Notes under the pieces: model-generated
The model's database searches: none
Told to the model about the DNA's origin: nothing
What the model saw: the letters and a program-made list of their open reading frames with translations, nothing else
Source of the DNA: Oscillospiraceae bacterium
GTDB lineage: Bacteria; Bacillota; Clostridia; Oscillospirales; Butyricicoccaceae
Length of the DNA stretch: 32,141 nucleotides
Reading direction: 5' to 3'
NCBI GenBank assembly: GCA_015068445.1
Contig: SVKN01000017.1
Location: 4,867 to 37,007, forward strand
Position numbers and translations under genes: made by a program
Shown: positions 1-9,686 of the stretch, in pieces
How the letters are laid out: every line of letters starts with the position of its first letter
Numbering within the stretch: position 1 is the stretch's first letter

Positions 1-404
1 TTCATGGTTTCCTCCATAGAGAATCCGCGGCGGCGGGGCGGGATGCCGGCGGCGTCCATGAAGACGGCCTTCGGCACCCGCGGGGCGTTGTCGTCGGTCA
101 TCAGCTGCGCGGCCACGCGGCCGCCGTGGCTGTGGCAGAAGATATCGCAGGCGTCCAGCTCCAGATGACGGAGCAGGCCCCGGGCGATGGACGCGTAATC
201 CTCCACGGTCAGCGGCCCGGCGGGGTCCGGAGACTCGCCCACGCCGGGGAACTCGGGGAAGATCACGCGGTAACGGCTCTCCAGCGGGGCCGTGACGCTC
301 TTGTACGCCGCGGCGGGCGCGCCCCAGCCGTGGAGGAACAGAAGCGGGAAGCCGCTTCCGGAATCGGTGTAATGTATCTCGAAGCCGTCGATGGGCACGA
401 TCAT
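1..404 (-). CDS. alpha/beta hydrolase, 3' end beyond window
   Basis: The first 134 codons are visible; the gene runs off the left edge, so its C-terminus and catalytic acid and histidine cannot be seen. The protein begins MIVPIDGFEIHYTDSG and then shows the alpha/beta-hydrolase oxyanion motif LFLHGWG and the nucleophile elbow C-H-S-H-G-G, with serine as the expected nucleophile. There is no signal peptide, so it is probably a cytoplasmic esterase, lipase or related hydrolase; the substrate is unknown. The start is supported by a GGAGAG ribosome site just upstream. The gene follows the MnmA-like gene by 12 bases on the same strand, so the two are probably one operon. The family call is firm and the substrate is not. 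Confidence 0.85.
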   Translation of the reverse strand, partial: MIVPIDGFEIHYTDSGSGFPLLFLHGWGAPAAAYKSVTAPLESRYRVIFPEFPGVGESPDPAGPLTVEDYASIARGLLRHLELDACDIFCHSHGGRVAAQLMTDDNAPRVPKAVFMDAAGIPPRRRGFSMEETM

Positions 405-416
405 GTTATCTCTCCA

Positions 417-1463
417 TTACCAGTTTTTCGGTTCGGTGCTGTCGATGACGCCGCCGCCGATCAGCGCGCCGTCGGCGGCGTAAAAGACCAGCGGGCGGCC
501 GGGGATCAGGTCGCCGAAGAAGCGGAAGGGCCCCAGGGACGTCTCCCGGTCGAAGACGACGTACCGCTCCGCGGGGTAGACCGTGGCGGGGCGGGGCTTG
601 CGCTCCTCCCAGACCAGCACATGACAGCGGAAGGACGGCCACTGGCCGTACTGCGGCTCCACCAGGTTCATGAAGCCCAGGCGCGCCGCGCGGTAGCGCG
701 GCTCCCGCTGGATCAGATGGACCGTATTCGTCAGCGGGTCCACCGAGCGGACGTAGACGCCCGCCTCCGTGAACATGATCTTCCGCTGACCGGCGAAATA
801 GACGGCGGCCCGGTGGGTGCCCATGCTGCCGCCGATCTCGGGATCGTCCAGCACCAGCGGCCCCTCGGGCACCACGGCGTCGTGCTCGTGCAGGTCGTCG
901 TTGATCATCTTCCCCGCGCCGAAGCAGACGCCCTCGGAGGGCGGCGTCAGCTCCTGGATCATGCCGTGGAGCTCGTCGCGCATGGCGCGGACGCTCACCT
1001 GCGTGCCGCAGGGGAAGAGGCAGCGGTCGATGACGTCGGGCGTCAGCCGCCACAGGCGCATGGACTGGTCGCCGCTGTGGGCCGGGCGGTAGAGCCTGCC
1101 GCCGCGCAGCACCACGTTGTGCCCCGTGGCGATCTTCTCCGCGCCCAGCCTGTCGGCCTCCCGCAGCAGCGCGGGAAAGCGCACCAGCGCCATGCACCGG
1201 TCGCAGGGCAGCGCGGGGCGGCCCTGCCGGAAGCCTGCGTAGAAGTGGCCGCGGACAAGTGTCTCCATCAGATACGTCACGTCCACCACCGTCAGGGGGA
1301 TGTCCAGCACGGCCGCGGCCTGCCGGGCCAGCGGGAGGCGATCGACGCCCTCGTCGTACTGCAGATAGACGGCGCGGACGTCCCAGCCCTCCTGCAGCAG
1401 CCGCTTCGCGGCCCAGGCGGACCCGGCTCCGCCGGACAGTCCCAGCACGACTCTGTCCGCCAT
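417..1463 (-). CDS. MnmA-like tRNA 2-thiouridylase, divergent
   Basis: A 348-residue protein that aligns by eye with MnmA along its whole length. MnmA activates U34 of tRNA with ATP and transfers sulfur to give 2-thiouridine. Visible landmarks are the N-terminal PP-loop region (residues 5-25), PCDRC (86-90), IATGH (111-115), a GDQS segment (131-134), EGVCF (177-181), a GQRK segment of the central domain, and a C-terminal beta-barrel ending near LIGGGVID. Two things are odd. The PP-loop reads SGGAGS, where the family has SGGxDS, so the aspartate is lost. The position of the E. coli Asp99 equivalent is Cys87, giving a CxxC plus distal Cys180. The start at 1463 is chosen for its AAAGGGGG ribosome site; a longer reading frame upstream lacks one. 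It may be a paralogue with altered chemistry, so no symbol is assigned. Confidence 0.8.
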   Translation of the reverse strand: MADRVVLGLSGGAGSAWAAKRLLQEGWDVRAVYLQYDEGVDRLPLARQAAAVLDIPLTVVDVTYLMETLVRGHFYAGFRQGRPALPCDRCMALVRFPALLREADRLGAEKIATGHNVVLRGGRLYRPAHSGDQSMRLWRLTPDVIDRCLFPCGTQVSVRAMRDELHGMIQELTPPSEGVCFGAGKMINDDLHEHDAVVPEGPLVLDDPEIGGSMGTHRAAVYFAGQRKIMFTEAGVYVRSVDPLTNTVHLIQREPRYRAARLGFMNLVEPQYGQWPSFRCHVLVWEERKPRPATVYPAERYVVFDRETSLGPFRFFGDLIPGRPLVFYAADGALIGGGVIDSTEPKNW

Positions 1464-1500
1464 GGCGCAGCCCCCTTTCGCAGTCTTGACATACACTTTT

Positions 1501-1529
1501 ATATTACTATACGCCGCCTGTTTCTGCAA
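1501..1529 (-). promoter_or_regulatory. putative promoter of mnmA-like/hydrolase operon
   Basis: Read on the minus strand, TTGCAG and TAATAT are separated by exactly 17 bases, upstream of the MnmA-like start. The -35 is only half consensus, so this is a moderate call. Confidence 0.4.
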
Positions 1530-1582
1530 CGATTATTTCGCGCGGATCGCCGAAAAAAGGCGCGTTTCCGGGCAAATAACCG

Positions 1583-1611
1583 TTGATTGAAAAGGCGGCT
1601 TGTGTTATAAT
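1583..1611 (+). promoter_or_regulatory. sigma-A promoter upstream of remB-gyrB
   Basis: TTGATT, 17 bases, TATAAT: a perfect -10 and a good -35. Transcription would begin near 1618, giving a leader of about 130 bases before remB. That leader holds a weak hairpin (GCTTTC with GAAAGC) and a run of seven T at about 1679-1685, which might attenuate transcription but is not convincing. Confidence 0.75.
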
Positions 1612-1725
1612 AAATAAGGTGAAAAACAGAACCCGATCCGAGCCGGAGGCAGCCGCTTTCGCACGATGAAAGCAGCCGCTTTTTTTGTTCACGGGCCGGA
1701 CAACGGGACTGTCGGCGCATTATGA

Positions 1726-4035
<2,310 letters not shown>

Positions 4036-4043
4036 GACAGTGT

Positions 4044-4206
4044 ACAGTTGACAGTGTACAGTTGACAGTTATTGTGCCTGCGGCGCATTGAATACCGCCT
4101 GCCGGCGGGGAAAGCCTCCCCCCAACGGGGGAGGGGGACCGCGAAGCGGTGGAAGGGGGCGCGCGTCAGCGCGTAACCATTGCCCTTGACCGGCATGCGC
4201 ACATCA
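4044..4206 (+). repeat. long direct repeat, copy A (left of dnaA)
   Basis: This 163-bp unit recurs at 5764-5925. The two copies differ only in the length of three homopolymer runs (G, C and G). The unit contains the 7-bp tandem, a GTGCCTGCGGCGCATTG module, a C-rich/G-rich hairpin and the GCGTCAGCGCGTAA module. Part of it recurs inverted near 26826-26866. Confidence 0.9.
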
Positions 4207-4227
4207 CGGCACCGTATGGTGATCGTC

Positions 4228-4253
4228 GTAGGGAACGGTGCCCACACCGTTCC
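4228..4253 (+). repeat. GTAG-hairpin REP-like element (stem GGAACGGTG)
   Basis: GTAG at 4228-4231 is followed at once by a perfect 9-bp stem, GGAACGGTG with CACCGTTCC, around a CCCA loop. The same element occurs at 23331-23356. Confidence 0.75.
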
Positions 4254-4418
4254 GCACCGGTTGGCGCAGATCATGTACCCGGAAACGCGATCATCCCGCC
4301 GCAGCTCCCTCAGTCAGTCGGCAGCCGCCGACTGACAGCTCCCTCACGGAGGGAGCCTGGATGCCGCAGCTCCTTCAAGCCCCTCACCAACCAACTATTC
4401 GTGAAAGGTACCTGCACC

Positions 4419-5753
4419 ATGATGCTGACACCTACGGCCCTGCTGGACGGGGCCATCAAAAAACTGACCATGACGAAGGGCGAGTTCGTCGTCTCCACGT
4501 TTTTCGAGGACCTGGAGGCCCTCGCCGTGGACGGGGACCGTCTGATCGTCAAGGTGCCCACGGACGTCGTCAAGGGCGTGCTGGACAGCCGCTTTTCCGT
4601 GGAGGTCTCGAAGATCATCTCCGATCTGGCCGGGACGCACATGTCGGTGGAGTTCATCGCCGACCCCGCGTACCTGAGCCGCTACCGGCGCGAGGCCTAC
4701 GGCGTGCCCAACGAGATGGGCCGCTACACCTTCGACACGTTCATCGTGGGCAATTCCAACAAGCTGGCCCATGCGGCCGCCATGGCCGTGGCAAACGCGG
4801 GCTCCCAGCCTCTGGGCGCCCAGGGCAGCCACTCCATCTACAACCCCCTGTTCATCTACGGTCAGCCGGGTCTGGGCAAGACCCACCTGCTGTATGCCAT
4901 CATGGAGATGGTGGCGGCCCACCGCTTCGACAAGAAGATCATCTACATCAAGGGCGACGACTTCACCAACGAGCTGGTGGACGCCATCGGCCGGGGCACG
5001 ACCCAGGAGTTCCGGGACAAATACCGCAACGCCGACCTGCTGCTGGTGGACGACGTGCAGTTCATCGCCGGCAAGGACCGCACGCAGGAGGAGTTTTTCC
5101 ACACGTTCAACACGCTCTACGAGGCGGGCAAGCAGATGGTCCTGACCTCCGACCGACCGCCCAAGGAGATGCTGACGCTGCAGGAGCGCCTGACGAGCCG
5201 CTTCGAGTGGGGCCTGATCACCGATATCCAGCCCCCCGATCTGGAGACGCGCATGGCGCTGGCCCGCAGCAAGGCCGCCATGTTCGACATGGAGCTGCCC
5301 CCGGACGTGTGCGAATACATCGCCTCCCGCATCACCTCCAACGTCCGTCAGCTGGAGGGCGTGATCAAGAAGCTGGCGGCCATCCGCTCCATGCTCCACC
5401 TGCCCATCGATATGGACATGGCCCAGCGGGCCGTCGCCGACGTCTTCCGCGAGAGCCCCGGCCTGCACCCGACGCCGGAGCTGATCCTGGAGGAGGTCGT
5501 CAATTTCACCGGCGTCAGCAAGGAGAACATCCTGGGCAGCACCCGCAGCAAGGACGTGATGAACGCCCGGCAGATCTTCATCTACCTGCTGACCCAGATG
5601 ACCGACATGAGCCTGCCCGCCATCGGCAAATACATCGGCAAGGACCACTCCACCGCCATCCACGCCCGCGACAAGATCGCCCGCCTCATGGAGACCGACC
5701 AGAACGTGGCCAACACCGTCAGCGACCTGACGAAGAACATCCGGAGCCGGTAG
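4419..5753 (+). CDS. dnaA: chromosomal replication initiator DnaA
   Basis: A 444-residue DnaA, which binds DnaA boxes at oriC and oligomerises in the ATP form to melt the origin. Domain I is at about residues 1-85 and the linker is short. Domain III (AAA+) starts near residue 105, with Walker A GQPGLGKTH (148-156), Walker B LLLVDDVQF and sensor region LTSDRPP. Domain IV carries the DNA-binding signature, here DHSTAIHARDKI, near the C-terminus. The reading frame extends upstream into repeats, but the start at 4419 has GAAAGG upstream and gives the normal domain I. A second ATG follows directly. Its targets lie just downstream at 6051-6226. The 162-163 bp repeats on both sides are unusual for this gene. 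Confidence 0.97.
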   Translation: MMLTPTALLDGAIKKLTMTKGEFVVSTFFEDLEALAVDGDRLIVKVPTDVVKGVLDSRFSVEVSKIISDLAGTHMSVEFIADPAYLSRYRREAYGVPNEMGRYTFDTFIVGNSNKLAHAAAMAVANAGSQPLGAQGSHSIYNPLFIYGQPGLGKTHLLYAIMEMVAAHRFDKKIIYIKGDDFTNELVDAIGRGTTQEFRDKYRNADLLLVDDVQFIAGKDRTQEEFFHTFNTLYEAGKQMVLTSDRPPKEMLTLQERLTSRFEWGLITDIQPPDLETRMALARSKAAMFDMELPPDVCEYIASRITSNVRQLEGVIKKLAAIRSMLHLPIDMDMAQRAVADVFRESPGLHPTPELILEEVVNFTGVSKENILGSTRSKDVMNARQIFIYLLTQMTDMSLPAIGKYIGKDHSTAIHARDKIARLMETDQNVANTVSDLTKNIRSR

Positions 5754-5763
5754 GGACCAGTTG

Positions 5764-5925
5764 ACAGTTGACAGTGTACAGTTGACAGTTATTGTGCCTG
5801 CGGCGCATTGAATACCGCCTGCCGGCGGGAAAGCCTCCCCCAACGGGGGAGGGGGGACCGCGAAGCGGTGGAAGGGGGCGCGCGTCAGCGCGTAACCATT
5901 GCCCTTGACCGGCATGCGCACATCA
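5764..5925 (+). repeat. long direct repeat, copy B (right of dnaA)
   Basis: This is the 162-bp partner of 4044-4206 and begins ten bases after the dnaA stop codon. It contains a strong CCTCCCCC/GGGGGAGG hairpin, but no T-run follows it, so I do not call a terminator. Confidence 0.9.
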
Positions 5926-5940
5926 AGGCTCCTTTTTCCT

Positions 5941-5968
5941 GTCATCCCGAGCTTGTCGAGGGATCTTT
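5941..5968 (+). repeat. GTCATCC...GGATCT intergenic module
   Basis: An imperfect palindrome beginning GTCATCCCGAGC and ending GTCGAGGGATCT. Related copies are at 14458-14496 (inverted), 23629-23672 and 26752-26791. It lies between repeat copy B and oriC. Confidence 0.6.
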
Positions 5969-6039
5969 CCCGTCGGCGCAGATCATGTGCCCGGATACCG
6001 GACGTCCCATCGTCGAAAATCCCGTCTTTTCATCCCGTT

Positions 6040-6290
6040 CCCGCCGTCCTTTTTCCACACAGCCCTGTGGAAACCGTCGAAAAACGTCACGGAAAACCAT
6101 TTGAAAACCTGTGGAAAAACGGGGCGTGAAAAAAGGGTGTGCAAAAGCAGGAGTTTTCCACACCGGCCTGTGGACGCGCGCGGCGTCTCGCAAAGCGGCG
6201 CGGCGTGGGTTTTCCACATTTCCACAGCGCCTACTATTACTACGATAAAAATTTAAATTTATTAAGCAAGAAAAAAACTTCGATCGAATA
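6040..6290. other. oriC: oriC, chromosomal replication origin
   Basis: DnaA boxes cluster between dnaA and dnaN. Exact TTTTNCACA matches lie at 6051-6059 (+), 6110-6118 (-), 6138-6146 (-, TTTTGCACA), 6154-6162 (+) and 6210-6218 (+). One-mismatch boxes lie at 6066-6074 (-) and 6218-6226 (+). The last is followed by a GC spacer, a DnaA-trio and an AT-rich stretch. Position, box density and the unwinding element agree with a Bacillota-type origin. No box cluster is visible upstream of dnaA, so the origin looks single rather than bipartite. Confidence 0.93.
6218..6282 (+). other. origin unwinding element: DnaA box, DnaA-trios, AT-rich DUE
   Basis: The box at 6218-6226 is followed by GCGC (6227-6230). 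Next come four trinucleotides CTA CTA TTA CTA (6231-6242), which read 3'-GAT GAT AAT GAT-5' on the other strand. An A+T tract of about 38 bp (6244-6281) follows. This is the order known from B. subtilis, where DnaA-ATP filaments bind the trios as single strand and start melting. Confidence 0.88.
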
Positions 6291-6303
6291 CGGAGGGATC
6301 CTC

Positions 6304-7419
6304 ATGCAAATCACCTGCGACAGAACAGCACTGACCGACGCGCTTTCGGTCTGCATTCACGCGGCGGCCTCCAAAAGCGTCATCGTCGCGCTGGAGGGTA
6401 TTCTGATGACGACCTGGGAAGACACGCTGACGCTCTGCGGTTTCAACACCCAGATGGCCATCCAGATCGACATCGACGCCGTCTGCGACGCACGGGAAAA
6501 GTTCGTCCTTCCCGCCCGCATCTTCTTTGACATCGTCCGCAAGCTCCAGGGCGACGAGGTGACGATCAAGCTGGACGACAAGCTCAACGCCACCATCTCC
6601 TGCGGCAGAGCCGTGTTCAACCTCAAGGCCGACTCCAACGAGTCCTTCCCGGAGGTCCCCGCCGTCAACCGCAGCCGCGGCGTCTCCATCCCGTCGAACC
6701 TGCTGCGCGACATGGTCAACGACACGATCTTCGCCATCTCCACCAACGAGAGCAAGCCCGTCCACACCGGCACGCTGTTCGAGATCGACGACGGCCTGCT
6801 GACTCTCGTCTCCGTGGACGGCTACCGTCTGGCCGTGCGCAAGGAGCAGATCGCCGCCAAGACCGACGAGCCCTTCTCCTTCGTCGTCCCCGGCAGCACC
6901 CTGAAGGAGCTGGTGCGCATCCTGCCCGACGGCGACGACCCCGTCACCGTCTATCCGGAGAAGAAAAACGGACAGTTCGAGTTCGCGCGCACCACCGTCA
7001 CCACCCGCCTGCTGGAGGGCGAGTTCATCAACTACCGCGCGTCCATCCCCAACGAGATGCCCATCCGCATGACGATCAACAAAAACGAGCTGATCGACGC
7101 CGTGGAGCGCGTTTCTTTGATCATTTCCGAACGGCTCAAGAACCCCGTGCGCTGCCTGTTCGAGGGCGACACCCTCCAGCTGACGTGCATGACGGCCATG
7201 GGCCGGTCCTTCGACGAGATCAACATCCCCTTCTGCCCCGACCGGCTGGAGATCGGCTTCAACAACCGCTACCTGCTGGACGCTCTGCGCGCCTGCCAGG
7301 GCGACGAGGTGGTGCTGGAGCTGAAGAGCGGCCTGTCTCCCTGCCTGTTCAAGCCCGTGGAGGGCGACAGCTACGTCTACCTGGTCCTGCCCGTGCGCCT
7401 GAAGGCGGAGGACCTGTAA
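6304..7419 (+). CDS. dnaN: DNA polymerase III beta sliding clamp
   Basis: A 371-residue beta clamp, the ring that tethers DNA polymerase III to the template and serves as a docking site for other DNA enzymes. It has the three-domain clamp length and family segments such as [12 protein letters not shown] in the middle and the C-terminal [18 protein letters not shown], which carries the partner-binding pocket region. The start at 6304 has a clear GGAGGG ribosome site at 6292-6297; the longer open frame upstream runs through oriC and is not coding. It is one base from the S4-domain gene, which in turn overlaps recF, so dnaN-yaaA-recF form one operon. Confidence 0.97.
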   Translation: MQITCDRTALTDALSVCIHAAASKSVIVALEGILMTTWEDTLTLCGFNTQMAIQIDIDAVCDAREKFVLPARIFFDIVRKLQGDEVTIKLDDKLNATISCGRAVFNLKADSNESFPEVPAVNRSRGVSIPSNLLRDMVNDTIFAISTNESKPVHTGTLFEIDDGLLTLVSVDGYRLAVRKEQIAAKTDEPFSFVVPGSTLKELVRILPDGDDPVTVYPEKKNGQFEFARTTVTTRLLEGEFINYRASIPNEMPIRMTINKNELIDAVERVSLIISERLKNPVRCLFEGDTLQLTCMTAMGRSFDEINIPFCPDRLEIGFNNRYLLDALRACQGDEVVLELKSGLSPCLFKPVEGDSYVYLVLPVRLKAEDL

Positions 7420-7420
7420 G

Positions 7421-7630
7421 ATGATCGTCCCCATCCACACGCCGTTCATCAAGCTGGACAGTCTGCTGAAGCTGGCGGACCTGGTGTCCAGCGGGGGAGA
7501 GGCGAAGTCCGCCGTCCAGGCGGGGCTGGTGCGGGTCAATGACGAGGTCTGCACCATGCGCGGCAAGAAGCTGGTCCCCGGCGACCGGGTGACCTTTATG
7601 GGACAGATCGTCGAGATCGCCGAAGCATGA
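7421..7630 (+). CDS. yaaA: S4-domain RNA-binding protein YaaA
   Basis: A 69-residue protein consisting almost wholly of an S4 RNA-binding fold: the [20 protein letters not shown] start, then [12 protein letters not shown] and [10 protein letters not shown]. It belongs to the YaaA/RlbA type always found between dnaN and recF in Bacillota. A role in ribosome assembly has been proposed for the family, but its function is not well established. The start is one base after the dnaN stop codon, and its TGA overlaps the recF ATG, which indicates translational coupling. Confidence 0.92.
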   Translation: MIVPIHTPFIKLDSLLKLADLVSSGGEAKSAVQAGLVRVNDEVCTMRGKKLVPGDRVTFMGQIVEIAEA

Positions 7631-8694
7631 GGATCGACCGCCTGACCTTAAAGGGCTTCCGCAGCTACGAGGATCAGACCTTTGACTTCCGCGACGGCGC
7701 GAACATCGTCTGGGGCGACAACGCCCGGGGCAAGACGAACCTGCTGGAGGGCATCCTGCTGCTGTCCGGCTCGTCCTCCTGGCGCACGCGCAAGCGAGGC
7801 GAGCTGATCAATTTCTACAAGGATGCCGCCCGCATCGACGGCGTTCTGCGCTCGAGGGAGCGGTCCTTCGACGTCAGCGTCCGTATGCCCCTGCGGGGGA
7901 AGACCAGCTACCTTGTCAACGGCGTCACCCAGAAGCACAAGTATGAGCTCAGCGATTATTTCCGCTGCGTGCTGTTCTGCCCGGACGACCTGTCTCTCGT
8001 CAAGGGCGGGCCGGAGAAGCGCCGGCGGTTCATGGACATGGCCCTGAGCCAGCTGCGCCCCCGGTACGCGGCGATCCTCACCGAGTACAACAAGCTCATG
8101 GACATCAAGACGTACCTCTTCAAGGAGGGCGGCGTGGCCGCGTATCTGCCGGAGGTCAACCGCCAGATGGTCCACTACGGCGCTGAGCTGATCCGCTACC
8201 GGGCGCTGTTCCTGCAGGAGCTGAGCCGGGAGGCCGAGATCATCCACCGGGACATCTCCCGGGGGCTGGAGCGGCTGGAACTGAGCTATAAGACGGTGTC
8301 GAACATAGACGAGCCCACGGCCGACGTGGAGACGCTGCGGGAGCGGCTGGAAATGCACATGCGGGAGCATACCGACGCCGAGATCACCACGAAAACGCTG
8401 CTCAGCGGGCCGCATAAGGACGATATCGTCATTAAGATCAACGGCGTGGAGGCGCGGTCCTTCGCCTCCCAGGGCCAGGCGCGCACCGCCGCGCTGTCCA
8501 TGAAGTTCGGCGAGCGCGAGCTGTTCCGCCTCGATTCCGGCGAGTACCCCGTGCTGCTGCTGGACGACGTCCTCAGCGAGCTGGACCAGAGCCGCAGCAC
8601 CTACGTCGCCTCCGCCGCCGTCGGCGGCCAGACCATCATCACCTGCTGCGAACCCCCCGATCTCTTCAAAGACGCCAACGTGATCAGGATATGA
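7627..8694 (+). CDS. recF: DNA replication and repair protein RecF
   Basis: A 355-residue RecF, an SMC-like ATPase that helps load RecA at single-strand gaps through RecOR. The N-terminal Walker A reads [12 protein letters not shown]. The ABC signature region reads [16 protein letters not shown], and Walker B with the D-loop reads [16 protein letters not shown]. Length and motif order are normal. It overlaps yaaA by four bases (ATGA). In the usual Bacillota order remB and gyrB come next; here a repeat-bearing gap and a transposase gene follow instead. Confidence 0.97.
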   Translation: MRIDRLTLKGFRSYEDQTFDFRDGANIVWGDNARGKTNLLEGILLLSGSSSWRTRKRGELINFYKDAARIDGVLRSRERSFDVSVRMPLRGKTSYLVNGVTQKHKYELSDYFRCVLFCPDDLSLVKGGPEKRRRFMDMALSQLRPRYAAILTEYNKLMDIKTYLFKEGGVAAYLPEVNRQMVHYGAELIRYRALFLQELSREAEIIHRDISRGLERLELSYKTVSNIDEPTADVETLRERLEMHMREHTDAEITTKTLLSGPHKDDIVIKINGVEARSFASQGQARTAALSMKFGERELFRLDSGEYPVLLLDDVLSELDQSRSTYVASAAVGGQTIITCCEPPDLFKDANVIRI

Positions 8695-8727
8695 GGTGCC
8701 CGTGAGCAGGATGAATCATCGGCGTTC

Positions 8728-8753
8728 GGGAGGGGGTGGAACCCCTCCCCTAC
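8728..8753 (-). repeat. GTAG-hairpin REP-like element (stem GGGAGGGG)
   Basis: GTAG reads on the minus strand at 8753-8750, next to an 8-bp stem, GGGAGGGG with CCCCTCCC. A plus-strand relative is at 23409-23434. It lies 110 bp upstream of the RAYT gene. Confidence 0.75.
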
Positions 8754-8797
8754 AACGGTCTTGTCTCTGACGGCGCCATGTGCATACAATCGCCCTT

Positions 8798-8823
8798 GTA
8801 GGGGCGGGCTTCCACGCCCGCCC
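8798..8823 (+). repeat. GTAG-hairpin REP-like element (stem GGGCGGGC)
   Basis: GTAG at 8798-8801 is followed by an 8-bp stem, GGGCGGGC with GCCCGCCC, and a TTCCAC loop. It faces the copy at 8728-8753, so the two form an inverted pair upstream of the RAYT gene, as in REP pairs (BIMEs) of enterobacteria. Confidence 0.75.
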
Positions 8824-8862
8824 GCCGCGTCCCGGGATGATTACGGCTAATGAGGAACTATG

Positions 8863-9351
8863 ATGAAAAAACTACCGGATCGCGTGACGCTTCGTCTGCG
8901 CGAATACGATTATAAATCAAATGGCGTCTATTTCGTTACGGTTTGTACCGACGACCGTCAATCGATCCTGTGCGATATTTTACCGCAAACGGATATGTTT
9001 TCGTCTGTTCCCACTCGATTGACAAAAATCGGTGAAACGGTCGATCAGGCGATCCGATATATTGATCAAATGTATGACGGCGTTTCGGTCCTTGATTCCA
9101 TTATCATGCCGAATCATATTCATCTGCTGATTATGATCGACCATGACAATGGTTGTGAGCTTTCTCTGTCAACGATCATTGGACGTTTGAAATCCTTTAC
9201 AACAAAACGCGCCGGGCGCAAGATCTGGCAGCGATCCTTCCATGACCACATCCTGCGGGACGGGGAGGAGCTGCAGCGGTATTACACTTACCTATCCGAC
9301 AACCCGGCCCTGTGGGCGCTGGACAAATACTACACGGAGGAATGTGCATGA
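8863..9351 (+). CDS. REP-associated tyrosine transposase (RAYT, IS200-like fold)
   Basis: A 162-residue single-domain Y1 transposase of the TnpA_REP group. The N-terminal half has the REYDY...GVYFVTVCT segment, followed by the HUH metal motif in MPNHIHLL. The C-terminal helix ends RYYTYLSDNPALWALDKYY, whose tyrosines include the likely nucleophile. RAYTs cut single-stranded DNA at hairpins preceded by GTAG; they are single-copy and not flanked by IS ends. The start at 8863 is preferred because GAGGAA lies 5 bases upstream; the ATG at 8860 is too close. The first ~370 bases are visibly richer in A+T than the neighbours and the 3' part is GC-rich, which suggests transfer or a mosaic. Its TGA overlaps the pspC ATG. 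Confidence 0.88.
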   Translation: MKKLPDRVTLRLREYDYKSNGVYFVTVCTDDRQSILCDILPQTDMFSSVPTRLTKIGETVDQAIRYIDQMYDGVSVLDSIIMPNHIHLLIMIDHDNGCELSLSTIIGRLKSFTTKRAGRKIWQRSFHDHILRDGEELQRYYTYLSDNPALWALDKYYTEECA

Positions 9352-9644
9352 AAAAACTCCACAAGAGCCGGACGAACCGGCTGTTTATGGGCGTCTGCGG
9401 CGGCATCGGCGAGACCTTCGGGATCAATCCCATCGTCGTGCGCGTGCTGTTCGCGGCCCTCTCGGTGTTCACCGGCAGCCTGCTGCTGTGGATCTACATG
9501 CTCCTGGGCCTGTTTTTGCCCATGGGCGACTACGACTACGGCGACGACGGCCCCACGGTCTCCCGCCGCCGCTACAAGCCCGAGGACCCTCCCTTCGACA
9601 TCTCCTCCGCCCGCGACGTAGACTTCCGCGGCCACGAGGAATAA
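9348..9644 (+). CDS. PspC-domain small membrane protein
   Basis: A 98-residue protein with an N-terminal PspC domain: the KKLHKSRTNRLFMGVCGGIGE start, a FGINPIVVRVLF segment, and one hydrophobic helix (SLLLWIYMLLGLFLP). An acidic, charged tail follows. PspC proteins sense or respond to envelope stress at the membrane, but small stand-alone copies in Clostridia have no settled role. The start overlaps the RAYT stop codon (ATGA), and a GGAGGAA ribosome site lies inside the RAYT 3' end, so the two are translationally linked. No terminator separates it from gyrA, 42 bases downstream. Confidence 0.88.
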   Translation: MKKLHKSRTNRLFMGVCGGIGETFGINPIVVRVLFAALSVFTGSLLLWIYMLLGLFLPMGDYDYGDDGPTVSRRRYKPEDPPFDISSARDVDFRGHEE

Positions 9645-9686
9645 CCCTGCGATCCATACCCACCCTTTCATAAATGAGGCAACCAC

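Larger units (their letters stand above)
4036..4418. repeat. intergenic repeat mosaic between gyrB and dnaA
   Basis: A gene-free stretch made almost wholly of repeat modules. It holds a 7-bp tandem (ACAGTKK, about 4036-4070), a 163-bp unit duplicated after dnaA (4044-4206), a GTAG hairpin (4228-4253), and an inverted two-hairpin module at about 4301-4358. That module has stems CAGTCGGC/GCCGACTG (4315-4334) and GCTCCCTC/GAGGGAGC (4338-4356). No promoter or terminator with a T-run is evident, so dnaA may be read from the gyrB transcript. Confidence 0.8.

Noticed and set aside
126-1586. 486-codon plus-strand open frame opposite the hydrolase and MnmA-like genes
   Set aside because: It is antisense to two genes with clear motifs and starts inside one of them. 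Its composition is that of a GC-rich shadow frame.
5832-5862. C-rich/G-rich hairpin after dnaA as a terminator
   Set aside because: The stem is strong but no T-run follows, and the same hairpin occurs in repeat copy A upstream of dnaA.
5808-6256. Several short open frames between dnaA and dnaN
   Set aside because: They run through repeat copy B and the DnaA boxes, overlap each other and have no family features.
8860-8862. ATG at 8860 as the RAYT start
   Set aside because: It lies only two bases from the GAGGAA ribosome site. The ATG at 8863 has better spacing, though the difference is a single residue.
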